In this document: positions 1 through 7,960 of the stretch, in pieces
Layout of the letters: each line of letters starts with the position of its first letter
How positions within the stretch are numbered: position 1 is the first letter of the stretch
Assembly: GCA_035942255.1 (NCBI GenBank)
Contig: DASZDG010000018.1
Span: 1-37,184, forward strand
Direction: 5' to 3'
Length of the DNA: 37,184 nt
DNA from: JALZEG01 sp035942255
GTDB lineage: Bacteria > Actinomycetota > CADDZG01 > WHSQ01
The notes under the pieces: model-generated
Told to the model about the DNA's origin: nothing
The model's input: the letters and a program-made list of their open reading frames with translations, nothing else
Databases searched by the model: none
Position numbers and translations under genes: made by a program

Positions 1-203
1 ACGTACGTCTCCGTCGTGATCTCGCCCGCGACGACCACGAGACCGGTCGTCAGCAGCGTCTCGCACGCCACGCGGCCCGCCGGGTCGCTCTCGAGGATGG
101 CGTCGAGGATGGCGTCGGAAACCTGGTCGGCCATCTTGTCGGGATGGCCCTCGGTAACGGACTCCGAGGTGAAGGTGTGGAGGTCGGTCGTCATCGGGGG
201 CAT
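1..203 (-). CDS. metK: S-adenosylmethionine synthetase, N-terminal part (runs off the window)
   Basis: Makes S-adenosylmethionine from methionine and ATP in the cytoplasm. Only the first 67 codons lie in the window. The N-terminal family signature is plain: F-T-S-E-S-V-T-E-G-H-P-D-K, followed by a helix with DQVSDAILDAIL and then the CETLLTTGLVVVAGEITT segment. Two in-frame ATGs are possible, at 203 and 194. I chose 203 because an AGGAGG sits 8 nt upstream of it (212-217), whereas that spacing would be 17 nt for 194. The gene is the last visible member of the mihF-gmk-rpoZ-coaBC run, 35 nt after the hydrolase gene. The mihF-gmk-rpoZ-coaBC-metK order is common in actinobacteria. The identification is secure; the rest of the gene lies beyond position 1. 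Confidence 0.95.
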   Translation of the reverse strand, partial: MPPMTTDLHTFTSESVTEGHPDKMADQVSDAILDAILESDPAGRVACETLLTTGLVVVAGEITTETY

Positions 204-238
204 CCTAACGGCCTCCTATGACGGGTTCGCCGCAGGCG

Positions 239-2047
239 CTACGGAAGCTGAGGGACGTCGTCGACGGCGCGGGCCGGGTCGTCGAGGACCGGGAGCTTCA
301 GCTCGGTCTCGCCGGGGCCCGTGTAGACCGTGACGCGCGGGTTCGTCGAGTACATCGGGTAGTACTGCGAGCTCGTCGTCGACACGACCAGGACGAGCCC
401 GTGCCCGGGACGGAGGAAGTGGGCGACGGGGAATCCCAGGGGCCGAAGCGTCATCTTCTCGCCCGGCACGACCGGCCGAGGCGCGTCGACGCCGGCACGT
501 AGCTCCGGGTTCAGGGCGAAGGTCGTCACCGGCACGCGCTCTCCGTTGGGGGCCTGGTCGTAGAGCGTCGCGACCAGATGGGTCTTCGGCGAGGTGCTCG
601 AAGCGACGAGGCGGAGAGCGGGTTCTCCCAGGAGCATCGTCCCTTCCGCAACGGGCTCGCCGGTGAACTCGAGCGTCCCGAGTGTGCGGGAATCGAGCCC
701 CGTGGTCGTCTCGTAGATCTTGATGGTGTTGTTGCCGCCGAACGCCGAGCCGGTGAACGACCTCTCCCCCGCGGCCCCCGCGACCGGCGCGAGTGCCTCG
801 CCATCCGGATAGGCGACGATCTCGGAGGCGGGCTGCGCCCACCGATCGGTGGCGTAGACACCGTCGTCGGTGCCGAAGACGTTCGGGAGGAACACCTCTA
901 CGGACGGCCCCGTCTCGACCGCACGCTGCTGGAGGTGCTTGTCGAACCAGGCGTGCAGGGCATACGTCCATTGCGCAGCGCGCGGAGCTTCGTGGGCCCA
1001 GTCCCCGAACCAGAGCTTGTCGGGCTGCGATCCGTCGCGCTCGAAGAACCACCGCATCCCGAGCGGGCGCGCGGCGGGGTCGTTCGTCCCGTGCACTACG
1101 AATAGAGGGATTGGAGCGGCAACCGCCGCCGCCCGGAAGTCCCTTGCCGCGTGCCACGCCGTGTACTGGCCGGACACAGGAGAGTCGCCGCCGGCGAGCG
1201 CGGCCGAGGATGCCCAGCCGCACGCCGCGTCCTGCGGAGCGCGGCCGAAGTCGTCGCCCGGGTGCGCCTGCAGATAGTCCAGCGGGTAGTCGAGCGGACC
1301 CGGGAGCGGAGGCAGGTGCCGCACCGTCGACGTAGTCGCATAGCCCTTCACCGGGCCGCCCCAAGACCCGTAATACGGGACGCCGCCGTGGAACTGATGG
1401 TCGTACATCGAAGTGATCGCCGCGATGGGAACGGCGGTGACGAGGCCCTCCGGGCGCTGGGCGGCGGCGAAAGCGGCGGCTACGCCCGGGTACGACATCC
1501 CGATGGTCCCCACACGGCCGCTGGACCACTCCCGCGACGCGAGCCATTCCACGATCGCCTTGACGTCGGCCGCGTCGCGGGCTGCAAGCATGTCCAGGCA
1601 GCCGCCCGAGCGTCCGGTCCCGCGGGGGTCCACGTAGGCCACGGCGTATCCGCGTGGCGCGAAATACGCACCGAGACCGATCCCGTCCTCGTGGTCGAAG
1701 ACGCACCCCGAGACGGGGTGGGCGACGTCGCACTGCGTGGCGGTCGGCCAGGGAAGGGACGACGACCCCGTCCGGACCCCGTCGCCGTGGTACGGCGAGA
1801 TGTGGGCGATGACGGGGAACTTCCCCTCGGCGTCGGGCCTCTCGACCTCGACGTACAGCTCGGCCCCGTCGTCCATCGGCACGCGGAACGAGTCACGCCG
1901 CGTCTCGTACTGCGCCTGGGAGAGGCCGGGGTTGGCGATGTAGTCGAACGCCTCGGGTGCTTGCGACAGCGCGGCGGCCGGGACGGCGAGAGCCGCTACG
2001 GCCGCTACGACGAGGACGGGCGCGAGGTGCTTGGTCAGCTTGTTCAC
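239..2047 (-). CDS. Secreted CocE/NonD-type serine hydrolase (X-Pro dipeptidyl-peptidase S15 family)
   Basis: An alpha/beta hydrolase of about 602 residues, probably exported. The start is a GTG at 2047 with no good Shine-Dalgarno sequence. It gives a signal peptide: a short basic N-region, then a hydrophobic stretch around residues 9-27 with an Ala-rich cleavage region. The catalytic triad of the cocaine-esterase/X-Pro peptidase family can be read: nucleophile Ser185 in GMSYPG, Asp323 in HGTND, and His352 in GDWAHE. The YVDPRGTGRSGG motif near 139-149 belongs to the same fold. After residue 360 comes a jelly-roll-like C-terminal region typical of S15/CocE proteins. The substrate (a proline peptide, ester or beta-lactam-like amide) cannot be told from sequence. 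It sits between coaBC and metK, where no such enzyme is expected, and may simply be a passenger in the operon. Confidence 0.85.
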   Translation of the reverse strand: MNKLTKHLAPVLVVAAVAALAVPAAALSQAPEAFDYIANPGLSQAQYETRRDSFRVPMDDGAELYVEVERPDAEGKFPVIAHISPYHGDGVRTGSSSLPWPTATQCDVAHPVSGCVFDHEDGIGLGAYFAPRGYAVAYVDPRGTGRSGGCLDMLAARDAADVKAIVEWLASREWSSGRVGTIGMSYPGVAAAFAAAQRPEGLVTAVPIAAITSMYDHQFHGGVPYYGSWGGPVKGYATTSTVRHLPPLPGPLDYPLDYLQAHPGDDFGRAPQDAACGWASSAALAGGDSPVSGQYTAWHAARDFRAAAVAAPIPLFVVHGTNDPAARPLGMRWFFERDGSQPDKLWFGDWAHEAPRAAQWTYALHAWFDKHLQQRAVETGPSVEVFLPNVFGTDDGVYATDRWAQPASEIVAYPDGEALAPVAGAAGERSFTGSAFGGNNTIKIYETTTGLDSRTLGTLEFTGEPVAEGTMLLGEPALRLVASSTSPKTHLVATLYDQAPNGERVPVTTFALNPELRAGVDAPRPVVPGEKMTLRPLGFPVAHFLRPGHGLVLVVSTTSSQYYPMYSTNPRVTVYTGPGETELKLPVLDDPARAVDDVPQLP

Positions 2048-2118
2048 GAGGGTGGGGGTTCGACCGTCCCCGCCGCCCCTCCTGCTGGCCGACCGTGGCC
2101 GCCGGTCGACGCGGCCCC

Positions 2119-3372
2119 CTACTCGGCCGCCAGCAGCTCCCTCACCCGGTCGAGCAGCGCCGACGCCAGCGCCGCCTTCGTCACGAGCCCCACGTCGGTC
2201 ACGCCGTCGCGCGACGCGATCACCGCGCGGTTCGTCGGGACGTCGAAGCCGGAGTCGGGGCTCCCGACGTCGTTCGCGACGATCAGGTCGGCCCCCTTGC
2301 CCTCGAGCTTCGTGCGGGCGAGGCCCGCGAGGGCCTCGGCATCCGGCTCGGTCTCGGCGGCGAAGCCGACGAGGATCCCGCCCGGCTTGCGCGCCTCCGG
2401 CGACGCCCCCAGCTCGGCGAGGATGTCGACGGTCGGGACGAGCGTGATGTCCGGCGGCCCCTCGGACTTCTTCAGCTTCTTGGCTACGCTGACCCCGGGG
2501 CGGAAGTCGGCCACGGCGGCGGCCTTCACGACCACGTCCACGTCGGGCGCATGCGCGAACACGGCGTCCCGCATCTCCTGCGCGGTCTTCACCGGCACGA
2601 GCTCGACCCCCGGGGGCACGCGCAGGTTCGTCGGCCCCGACACGAGCGTCACCTTCGCCCCTCGGTGCTGGGCCTCCTCCGCGATCAGGTAGCCCATCAG
2701 CCCCGACGATCGGTTGCCGATGAACCTCACGGGGTCGATCGGCTCCTGCGTCCCCGCCGCGGTCACGAGGACCCTGCGGCCGTCGAGCTCGACCGACCGC
2801 CGCAGGAGCCGCAGCGCGGCGTCGACGATGTCGGCGGGCTCGGCCATCCGGCCCGGCCCGGTGTCTCCCGACGACAGCGCGCCGGAGGCGGGGCCGACCG
2901 AGTGGACGCCGCGCGACGTGAGCGTCGCCATGTGCTCGCGCGTCGCGGGGTGCTCCCACATCTCGGTGTGCATCGCGGGCGCCACCAGGATCGGGCACCT
3001 CACGGTGAGCATCGTGTTGCCGAAGAGGTCGTCGGCGATGCCCAGCGCGATCTTCGCGAGCGAGTTCGCGGTCGCGGGGGCCACGACGACGAGGTCGGCG
3101 CTGCGGGCGAGCTCGACGTGCGGCACGTCCGGCCCCGCTCCGAACAGCTCGGTGTAGACGTCGTTCCCCGAGAGAGCGGCGAAGGTCTGCTCGCCGACGA
3201 ACCGGCGAGCGGCCCCCGTCATCACGACGCGGACGTCGGCGCCCAGCTCCGCGAGCGCGCGGACGACGAACGGCACCTTGTAGGCGGCTATGCCCCCGGT
3301 GACGCAGACGAGGACCTTCCGGCCCTGCGCGGCGGGGGCAAGGTCGGACGCCGGAGCGAGAGGGGCGTCCAT
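2119..3372 (-). CDS. coaBC: Bifunctional phosphopantothenoylcysteine decarboxylase / phosphopantothenate-cysteine ligase
   Basis: Two consecutive steps of coenzyme A synthesis. The N-terminal CoaC flavoprotein (about residues 15-190) has the VCVTGGIAAYK start, a DVPHVELA active-site His and a PAMHTEMW flap. The C-terminal CoaB ligase (about 195-417) starts with VLVTAAGTQEPIDPVR and the NRSSG loop, and carries the usual AAAVADF and ANDVG segments. Total length (417) is normal. At the loop that holds the redox Cys in E. coli Dfp (ACGDIGPGRM), this protein reads SSGDTGPGRM, with Ser in place of Cys. From memory, actinobacterial enzymes also vary here. The ATG at 3372 has no clear Shine-Dalgarno; it lies 13 nt after rpoZ, so coupled initiation is likely. 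Confidence 0.95.
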   Translation of the reverse strand: MDAPLAPASDLAPAAQGRKVLVCVTGGIAAYKVPFVVRALAELGADVRVVMTGAARRFVGEQTFAALSGNDVYTELFGAGPDVPHVELARSADLVVVAPATANSLAKIALGIADDLFGNTMLTVRCPILVAPAMHTEMWEHPATREHMATLTSRGVHSVGPASGALSSGDTGPGRMAEPADIVDAALRLLRRSVELDGRRVLVTAAGTQEPIDPVRFIGNRSSGLMGYLIAEEAQHRGAKVTLVSGPTNLRVPPGVELVPVKTAQEMRDAVFAHAPDVDVVVKAAAVADFRPGVSVAKKLKKSEGPPDITLVPTVDILAELGASPEARKPGGILVGFAAETEPDAEALAGLARTKLEGKGADLIVANDVGSPDSGFDVPTNRAVIASRDGVTDVGLVTKAALASALLDRVRELLAAE

Positions 3373-3385
3373 GGCGGAGGTGTTG

Positions 3386-3634
3386 CTACTTGATCCCGTC
3401 GGTGGTGCGCTCGTAGGCGACGGTGCCCTCGCTTACCTCCTGGAGGGCGATCGACAGCGCCTTGGGGGCCTGGTCCGGCGCCAGCGGGACCTGCGGCGGG
3501 GTGTGCTCGGCGACGCCCTCGCCGAGCTGGCTGAAGTAGGCGTTGATCTGGCGGCTGCGCTTCGCCGCCAGGATCACGAGCGTGTACTTGGAGTCGACCT
3601 CGGTCAACAAGGTCTCGATCTTGGGCTCGATCAC
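3386..3634 (-). CDS. rpoZ: RNA polymerase omega subunit
   Basis: A small (82-residue) core RNA polymerase assembly subunit. The family signature is the KYTLVILAAKRSRQIN helix region near residues 16-31, preceded by I-E-P-K-I-E-T-L-L. A C-terminal PKALSIALQEVSEGTVAYE stretch matches the actinobacterial form. It starts with GTG at 3634, preceded by AAAGGA 7 nt upstream, and lies 16 nt downstream of gmk and 13 nt before coaBC. The gmk-rpoZ-coaBC order is a common actinobacterial arrangement and supports the assignment. Confidence 0.95.
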   Translation of the reverse strand: MIEPKIETLLTEVDSKYTLVILAAKRSRQINAYFSQLGEGVAEHTPPQVPLAPDQAPKALSIALQEVSEGTVAYERTTDGIK

Positions 3635-3650
3635 GTGTGGGTCCTTTCGG

Positions 3651-4226
3651 CTATGAACTATCCATTATACGGAGCACTTCCTCGACGGCCCGGTCCACCT
3701 CGTCGTTCACGACGATGTGGTCGTACAGGCCCTTCTTCTTGACCTCGTCGTAAGCCGAACGCAGCCGGCGCGAGATCGATTCCGGGTCCTCGGTCCCCCG
3801 GCCCCGCAGCCGCATCCCGAGGTCGTCCAGGCTCGGTGGCTCGATGAAGATCAGGATCGCGTGCGGCTCCGCCCGCTTGATCGCCTGCGCCCCCTGTATG
3901 TCGAGCTCGCAGAGCACGTCGCGGCCGACGCTCAGCGCGGCCTCGACCGGGGCGCGGGGCGTCCCGTAGTAGTTGCCGTAGACCTCCGCCGACTCGAGGA
4001 ACGCGCCGCGGTCGCGCATCCCCAGAAACTGCGCCTCGGGGATGAAGTCGTAGTCGAAGCCGTTGCGCTCGCCCGGCCGGGCCGGGCGCGTCGTGGACGA
4101 GATCGACAAGAACAGGTCGGGCCTGCGGGCGAGGACGCCCTTGACGACCGTGCCCTTGCCGGCCCCCGAGGGCCCCGAGATCACGAAGAGGCGGCCGGAG
4201 GCACCGCCCGGGGGACGCCGAGACAA
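3651..4226 (-). CDS. gmk: Guanylate kinase
   Basis: Phosphorylates GMP to GDP using ATP. The P-loop ISGPSGAGKGT lies near residues 17-27. It is followed by the GMP-binding region with S-S-T-T-R-P-A-R-P-G-E and the F-L-E-S-A-E-V-Y-G-N-Y-Y-G-T motif, and by CELDIQGAQAIK. The length of 191 residues fits the family. The open frame extends further upstream, into mihF in another frame. I chose the TTG at 4226, which lies 7 nt beyond the mihF stop and has CGCAGG upstream, because it gives the normal N-terminus. Tight linkage to mihF suggests coupled translation. Confidence 0.93.
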   Translation of the reverse strand: MSRRPPGGASGRLFVISGPSGAGKGTVVKGVLARRPDLFLSISSTTRPARPGERNGFDYDFIPEAQFLGMRDRGAFLESAEVYGNYYGTPRAPVEAALSVGRDVLCELDIQGAQAIKRAEPHAILIFIEPPSLDDLGMRLRGRGTEDPESISRRLRSAYDEVKKKGLYDHIVVNDEVDRAVEEVLRIMDSS

Positions 4227-4233
4227 GCCCGCG

Positions 4234-4551
4234 CTACCTGCGGGAGAACTCGAGCAGGAGGTTCTCCTTCTGCTTCGCGCCCAGCCCCCGCATGCGTCGG
4301 GACTCGGAGATGTCGAGGCGCTCCATGATCTTCCGGGCACGCACTCGTCCGACGCCGGGGAGCGACTCGAGGACCGTCGACACCTTCATCTTCCCGACCA
4401 CCTCGTCGGCCGTCCGGTCCAGCAGCTCCTTCAGGCTCGTGCGGCCGCTCTTGAGCTGCTCCTTGAGCTCGGCCCGCTTCCTGCGGGCGATCGCGGCCTT
4501 CTCCAGGGCCTGCTTGCGCTGCTCCTCGGTCAGCGGAGGTGGCAAGGGCAT
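4234..4551 (-). CDS. mihF: Actinobacterial integration host factor (mIHF-type DNA-binding protein)
   Basis: A 105-residue nucleoid-associated protein of the actinobacterial mIHF family, which binds DNA through a helix-two-turn-helix module. It is unrelated to proteobacterial IHF. The N-terminus (MPLPPPLTEEQRKQALEKA) is followed by a long basic helix. The family core GKMKVSTVLESLPGVGRVRA lies around residues 52-71, and the RKIMERLDISESRRMRGLG segment follows. The ATG at 4551 has AGGAGG 9 nt upstream. It is the first gene after an internal promoter and precedes gmk. This gene is one of the best taxonomic markers in the window. Confidence 0.95.
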   Translation of the reverse strand: MPLPPPLTEEQRKQALEKAAIARRKRAELKEQLKSGRTSLKELLDRTADEVVGKMKVSTVLESLPGVGRVRARKIMERLDISESRRMRGLGAKQKENLLLEFSRR

Positions 4552-4639
4552 GCTGAGGAACCTCCTTACGGTGTGATGACGGAAGTCGCTGGATCCGGTC
4601 CGGCGCGGGTCCGGGGGCCGCGGCCTGTGCTCGGCGCGG

Positions 4640-4668
4640 ATGGTAGCAGCAGCCCCCCTGCCCCGCAA
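4640..4668 (-). promoter_or_regulatory. Predicted sigma-70-type promoter for mihF-gmk-rpoZ-coaBC
   Basis: On the minus strand, TTGCGG (4668-4663) and TACCAT (4645-4640) are separated by exactly 17 nt. The start of transcription would fall about 80 nt upstream of the mihF ATG. The 168-nt gap between pyrE and mihF (4552-4719) holds nothing else I recognise, and I see no terminator after pyrE. This promoter would therefore add to read-through from the pyr operon. It is a pattern match by eye only. Confidence 0.4.
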
Positions 4669-4719
4669 CGCGCGTTCGGGCGCGTTTCACCAGCATAGAG
4701 GCGGTTTTGGCCCGCGGAG

Positions 4720-5301
4720 CTAGCCCGCGAGACGGCGGCTGCCGGGGTCGGTCAGAGGCTCGTCCGCGGCGCACAGCGGGCACTCCTCGGGGGCCCACGA
4801 AGTCGCGGGGACCTTCAGCAGCGCCTTCAGCGGCACCGTGAGGTCCGGAGGCGCCAGCGGGTCGCTCCGGTCGATCAGGGCGCCGACCCCGACGACCTTG
4901 CCACCGGCCCGCCGGGCGAGGTCCACGACCTCCCGGGCGGAGCCTCCGGTCGTCACCACGTCCTCGACGACGAGCACGCGGTCGTGCGGGTCGACGGTGA
5001 ACCCGCGCCGGAACGCCATAGCGCCCTCGGCGCGCTCGGCGAAGATCATCCGGGCCCCCCCGGCGAGCGCCGTCGTGAACCCGAGCACGACCGCGCCGAC
5101 GGCGGGGCAGGCGACGAGGTCGAACCCGTGGCCGAAGAGCTCCGAGATCGACTCGCCGAACCGCTGGGCGAGCCGCGGGTGCTCCAGCACGCGGAACTTC
5201 TGCACGAACAGGTCGGAGTGCCGCCCCGACGAGAGCACGAAGTGTCCGTGGAGCACCGCGCCCTTCTGCTCGAGCACCTGCATGATCTCGTTCGGGTTCA
5301 C
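4720..5301 (-). CDS. pyrE: Orotate phosphoribosyltransferase
   Basis: Converts orotate and PRPP to OMP, the fifth step of UMP synthesis. The PRPP-binding motif VLVVEDVVTTGGSA is near residues 108-121. The substrate region H-F-V-L-S-S-G-R-H-S-D lies near residues 20-30. Length is normal at 193 residues. The C-terminus carries an E-E-C-P-L-C pair of cysteines, seen in some members of this subfamily. The GTG start at 5301 overlaps the pyrF stop by 4 nt (GTGA), implying coupled translation. It is the last pyrimidine gene of the operon. Confidence 0.95.
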   Translation of the reverse strand: MNPNEIMQVLEQKGAVLHGHFVLSSGRHSDLFVQKFRVLEHPRLAQRFGESISELFGHGFDLVACPAVGAVVLGFTTALAGGARMIFAERAEGAMAFRRGFTVDPHDRVLVVEDVVTTGGSAREVVDLARRAGGKVVGVGALIDRSDPLAPPDLTVPLKALLKVPATSWAPEECPLCAADEPLTDPGSRRLAG

Positions 5302-6041
5302 GAGCGGATCTCCGCGTGGAGGGCGGCGGCCGCCGCGCCGGGGTCGGGGGCCGCGGTGATCGGCCTGCCGACCACGATCAGGTCCGCCCCCGCTGCCAGG
5401 GCCTCGGTCGCCGACGTCGTCCTCTTCTGGTCGCCCGCAGCTTCGCCGGAGCCCCTGATCCCCGGGACGACCAGCAGCGGGCCGCCGCCGGCCCGCGTGC
5501 CGAACGCCTCACGCAGCGCCGCCACCTCCCGCGGCGAGCACACGAGGCCGGGCGCGCCCGCTCCGAGGGCAACCCCCGCGAGGCGCAGCACGGCGTCGCG
5601 CGAGGGGCCGCGCAGGCCGATGTCGTCGAGGGCCTCGTCGTCCAGGCTCGTCAGGACCGTCACGGCCAGCACCGTCAGCGACTCCCCCGCCGCCTCGACC
5701 GCGGCCCCGATCATGGCCGTCCCCCCGGACGCGTGGACGGTCGTGTAGCGCGCGCCGGTGCGTGCGGCGGCGCGGACTGCGCCCTGCACCTGGGCGGGGA
5801 TGTCGTGGAACTTCAGGTCGAGGAAGACCGGGAGCCGCGCCGAGAGCTCCTCGACAATGCCGGGGCCGGCCGAGGCGAACGCCGTCAGGCCGATCTTGAA
5901 GACGCCGACGTGCTCGCTCGTCGCCGCGGCGACCGTCCGGATGCGCTCGGGGTCGTCGAAGTCCAGCGCGACGCAGACCGGGTTCGCGGTCGCGGCTGGC
6001 TCGGCGAGACGGCCGCCGCTCGTCGCCGTGTGACCCGTCAT
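5298..6041 (-). CDS. pyrF: Orotidine 5'-phosphate decarboxylase
   Basis: Decarboxylates OMP to UMP, the last de novo step. The catalytic Asp-Lys-Asp array is visible as DLKFHDIP near residues 74-81, and the N-terminal ALDFDD binding motif is near 25-30. The phosphate-gripping region is LLVVPGIRGSG, followed by AGADLIVVGRPIT. This is the short type-1 class. The first 20 or so residues are a low-complexity extension. The ATG at 6041 overlaps the pyrD stop by 4 nt, and the gene's own stop overlaps pyrE by 4 nt. Confidence 0.95.
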   Translation of the reverse strand: MTGHTATSGGRLAEPAATANPVCVALDFDDPERIRTVAAATSEHVGVFKIGLTAFASAGPGIVEELSARLPVFLDLKFHDIPAQVQGAVRAAARTGARYTTVHASGGTAMIGAAVEAAGESLTVLAVTVLTSLDDEALDDIGLRGPSRDAVLRLAGVALGAGAPGLVCSPREVAALREAFGTRAGGGPLLVVPGIRGSGEAAGDQKRTTSATEALAAGADLIVVGRPITAAPDPGAAAAALHAEIRS

Positions 6042-6985
6042 CCCTCGAGCTTCACCGCGCCCACGAGGTCCGTGACGGTCGCGACGCCGTGCCGCGCCAT
6101 GTACTGCCCGATCCCCCGCGCCACCTCGACCGACGCGCGCGGGTTCACGAAGTTACCGGTTCCCACCGCGACGGCCGAGGCCCCCGCGAGGATCATCTCG
6201 AGCGCGTCCGACGCGGACGTCACGCCGCCCTGTCCGATGATCGGCACGTGCGGCCAGGCGCGGTGCACGTCATGGATCGCACGGACCGCTATGGGACGGA
6301 TCGCCGGGCCCGAGAGCCCCCCGACGACTCCGGCGAGCTTGGGGCGCCTCGTCTCGACGTCGATGGCCATCCCGAACACGGTGTTGACGAGCGAGAGCCC
6401 GTCGGCGCCCGCCTCGAGCGCGGCCTCGGCGATGACAGGCAGCGACGTCACGTTCGGCGAGAGCTTCGGGAACACCGGGATGCGCTTCAGCGCGTTCTTG
6501 ACGCCGGACACGACCGCGGCGGTCGACCCGGGCGAGTGGGCGAACATGTTGTTGCGGTCCTCGAGGTTCGGGCACGAGATGTTGATCTCGACGGCGCCGA
6601 TCCCGCGGCCCCCGGTCCGGAGCTTGTCGGCGACGCGCACGAACTCCTCGACGGTGTTTCCGGCGATCGACGCGACGACCGTGGCCTTGCGCTTCAGGAG
6701 CCACGGCAGGTCCTCCGACACGAAGTGGTCGACGCCCTTGTTCTGGATCCCGATCGCGTTCAGCATCCCCGACGGCGTCTCGCACATGCGCGGCGTCGGC
6801 TTGCCCTTCCAGGGGACCAGCGTCATCGACTTCACGATGATGCCGCCGGGGGCCGAGAGGTCGATGAACGCCGCGGCCTCGCGCCCCGCGCCGAACGTGC
6901 CCGACGCGACGAGGACGGGGTTGCTGAGCTCGAGGCCGCCCAGCCTTACCGAGAGGTCCGGCGCGCCGTTCTCGCGTCTGCTCAT
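6038..6985 (-). CDS. pyrD: Dihydroorotate dehydrogenase, class 1B catalytic subunit
   Basis: Oxidises dihydroorotate to orotate with FMN. The 315-residue soluble enzyme has N-P-V-L-V-A-S-G-T-F-G near 22-32, GMLNAIGIQNKG, and the catalytic-loop cysteine in EINISCPN. It also has F-P-K-L-S-P-N-V-T and the phosphate-binding G-Q-G-G-V-T-S-A-S-D-A. The lack of a membrane segment and the pyrK next to it mark it as the class 1B, NAD-linked heterotetrameric form rather than the quinone-linked class 2 enzyme. The ATG at 6985 directly follows the pyrK stop. Confidence 0.95.
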   Translation of the reverse strand: MSRRENGAPDLSVRLGGLELSNPVLVASGTFGAGREAAAFIDLSAPGGIIVKSMTLVPWKGKPTPRMCETPSGMLNAIGIQNKGVDHFVSEDLPWLLKRKATVVASIAGNTVEEFVRVADKLRTGGRGIGAVEINISCPNLEDRNNMFAHSPGSTAAVVSGVKNALKRIPVFPKLSPNVTSLPVIAEAALEAGADGLSLVNTVFGMAIDVETRRPKLAGVVGGLSGPAIRPIAVRAIHDVHRAWPHVPIIGQGGVTSASDALEMILAGASAVAVGTGNFVNPRASVEVARGIGQYMARHGVATVTDLVGAVKLEG

Positions 6986-7960
6986 CTAGTTCCCCGGCGG
7001 TGCATGCTCGTCCTCGGGTGAGATGTCGGCTGTCCCGCGGCTGGCGGCCCCGGCAGGCGTCAGCTCCGACTGGTCGACGGCGACAGCGTCCCCAGAGCCG
7101 TCCCATACGACCGATGCGCCGTTGAACACGGGTCCGTCGGTGCACGACCGCGCGTAGTAGACGGAGTCCTCCTCCTGCTCCCCCGCGGACGGTCCGCGCG
7201 CTCCCGCAGCGGCGCGCCGCGCGGGGCGGCGCAGCGGCATCACGCACGTCATGCAGACGCCGTACCCGCAGCCCATGAGCTCCTCCACCGCGACCTGTAC
7301 CGGCACCTTGTGCTCCGTGCAGATGCGAGAGACGGCCGCGAGCATCGGGTGCGGCCCGCACGAGTAGACGACCTCGGTCTCGCACTTCTCGATCGTCTCC
7401 GAGAGGATGTCGGTGACCCTCCCGCGGTCGCCGGTGCTCCCGTCCTCGGTCGTCGTGCGGCAGACGGACGCGAGCCGGCGCGCGTCGATCGGGTTGAGGA
7501 GGAGCCCGGTGCTGCGCGCGCCGAGGATCACGTCCACGCGGTGGCCCTCGTTGCGTAGCTCGTCCGCGAGGAAGAACAGCGGGGTCGCGCCGATGCCCCC
7601 ACCGACCAGCAAGCAGTGCGCTCGTCTCTTCGGGAACGCGAAGCCGCGGCCGAGCGGCCCGACGATGTCGACCGACGCGTGTGCGCGCAGCGACGACAGG
7701 TACTCGGTCCCCGGCCCCCTGATGTCGAAGACGATCTCGATCGTCGAGGCCCAGCCGCCGCGCTTGTGCACGCGGTAGACCGAGAACGGCCGGCGCAGGA
7801 TGTGGTCGCGGTTCTCGCCGCAGCGGACGTTCACGAACTGCCCCGGGCGCACCTTCTCGCCGATGTCGGGGGCCACGATCGTCAGCGAGTGGTACGCCTC
7901 GCCGTACTTCTTGTGCGAGAGCACCTCGCCCGTCGACATCAGCATCGTCCGCGACGACAT
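6986..7960 (-). CDS. pyrK: Dihydroorotate dehydrogenase electron-transfer subunit
   Basis: The FAD- and [2Fe-2S]-containing partner of PyrD, passing electrons to NAD. The FAD domain carries RRPFSVYRV near 56-64. The NAD domain has LLVGGGIGATPLFFLADEL and later Y-S-C-G-P-H-P-M. The [2Fe-2S] ligands are seen as GCGYGVCMTC with a fourth Cys in Y-A-R-S-C. Two oddities make it longer (324 residues) than typical PyrK. One is a basic, then acidic, spacer of about 25 residues between the third and fourth cysteines. The other is a disordered-looking tail of roughly 45 residues after the last one. The gene abuts carB (stop 7961, pyrK start 7960) and pyrD. Confidence 0.93.
   Translation of the reverse strand: MSSRTMLMSTGEVLSHKKYGEAYHSLTIVAPDIGEKVRPGQFVNVRCGENRDHILRRPFSVYRVHKRGGWASTIEIVFDIRGPGTEYLSSLRAHASVDIVGPLGRGFAFPKRRAHCLLVGGGIGATPLFFLADELRNEGHRVDVILGARSTGLLLNPIDARRLASVCRTTTEDGSTGDRGRVTDILSETIEKCETEVVYSCGPHPMLAAVSRICTEHKVPVQVAVEELMGCGYGVCMTCVMPLRRPARRAAAGARGPSAGEQEEDSVYYARSCTDGPVFNGASVVWDGSGDAVAVDQSELTPAGAASRGTADISPEDEHAPPGN

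Noticed and set aside
1957..3393. Long plus-strand frame over coaBC
   Set aside because: It mirrors coaBC, which has all its motifs on the minus strand; the plus-strand product is low-complexity Arg/Gly sequence.
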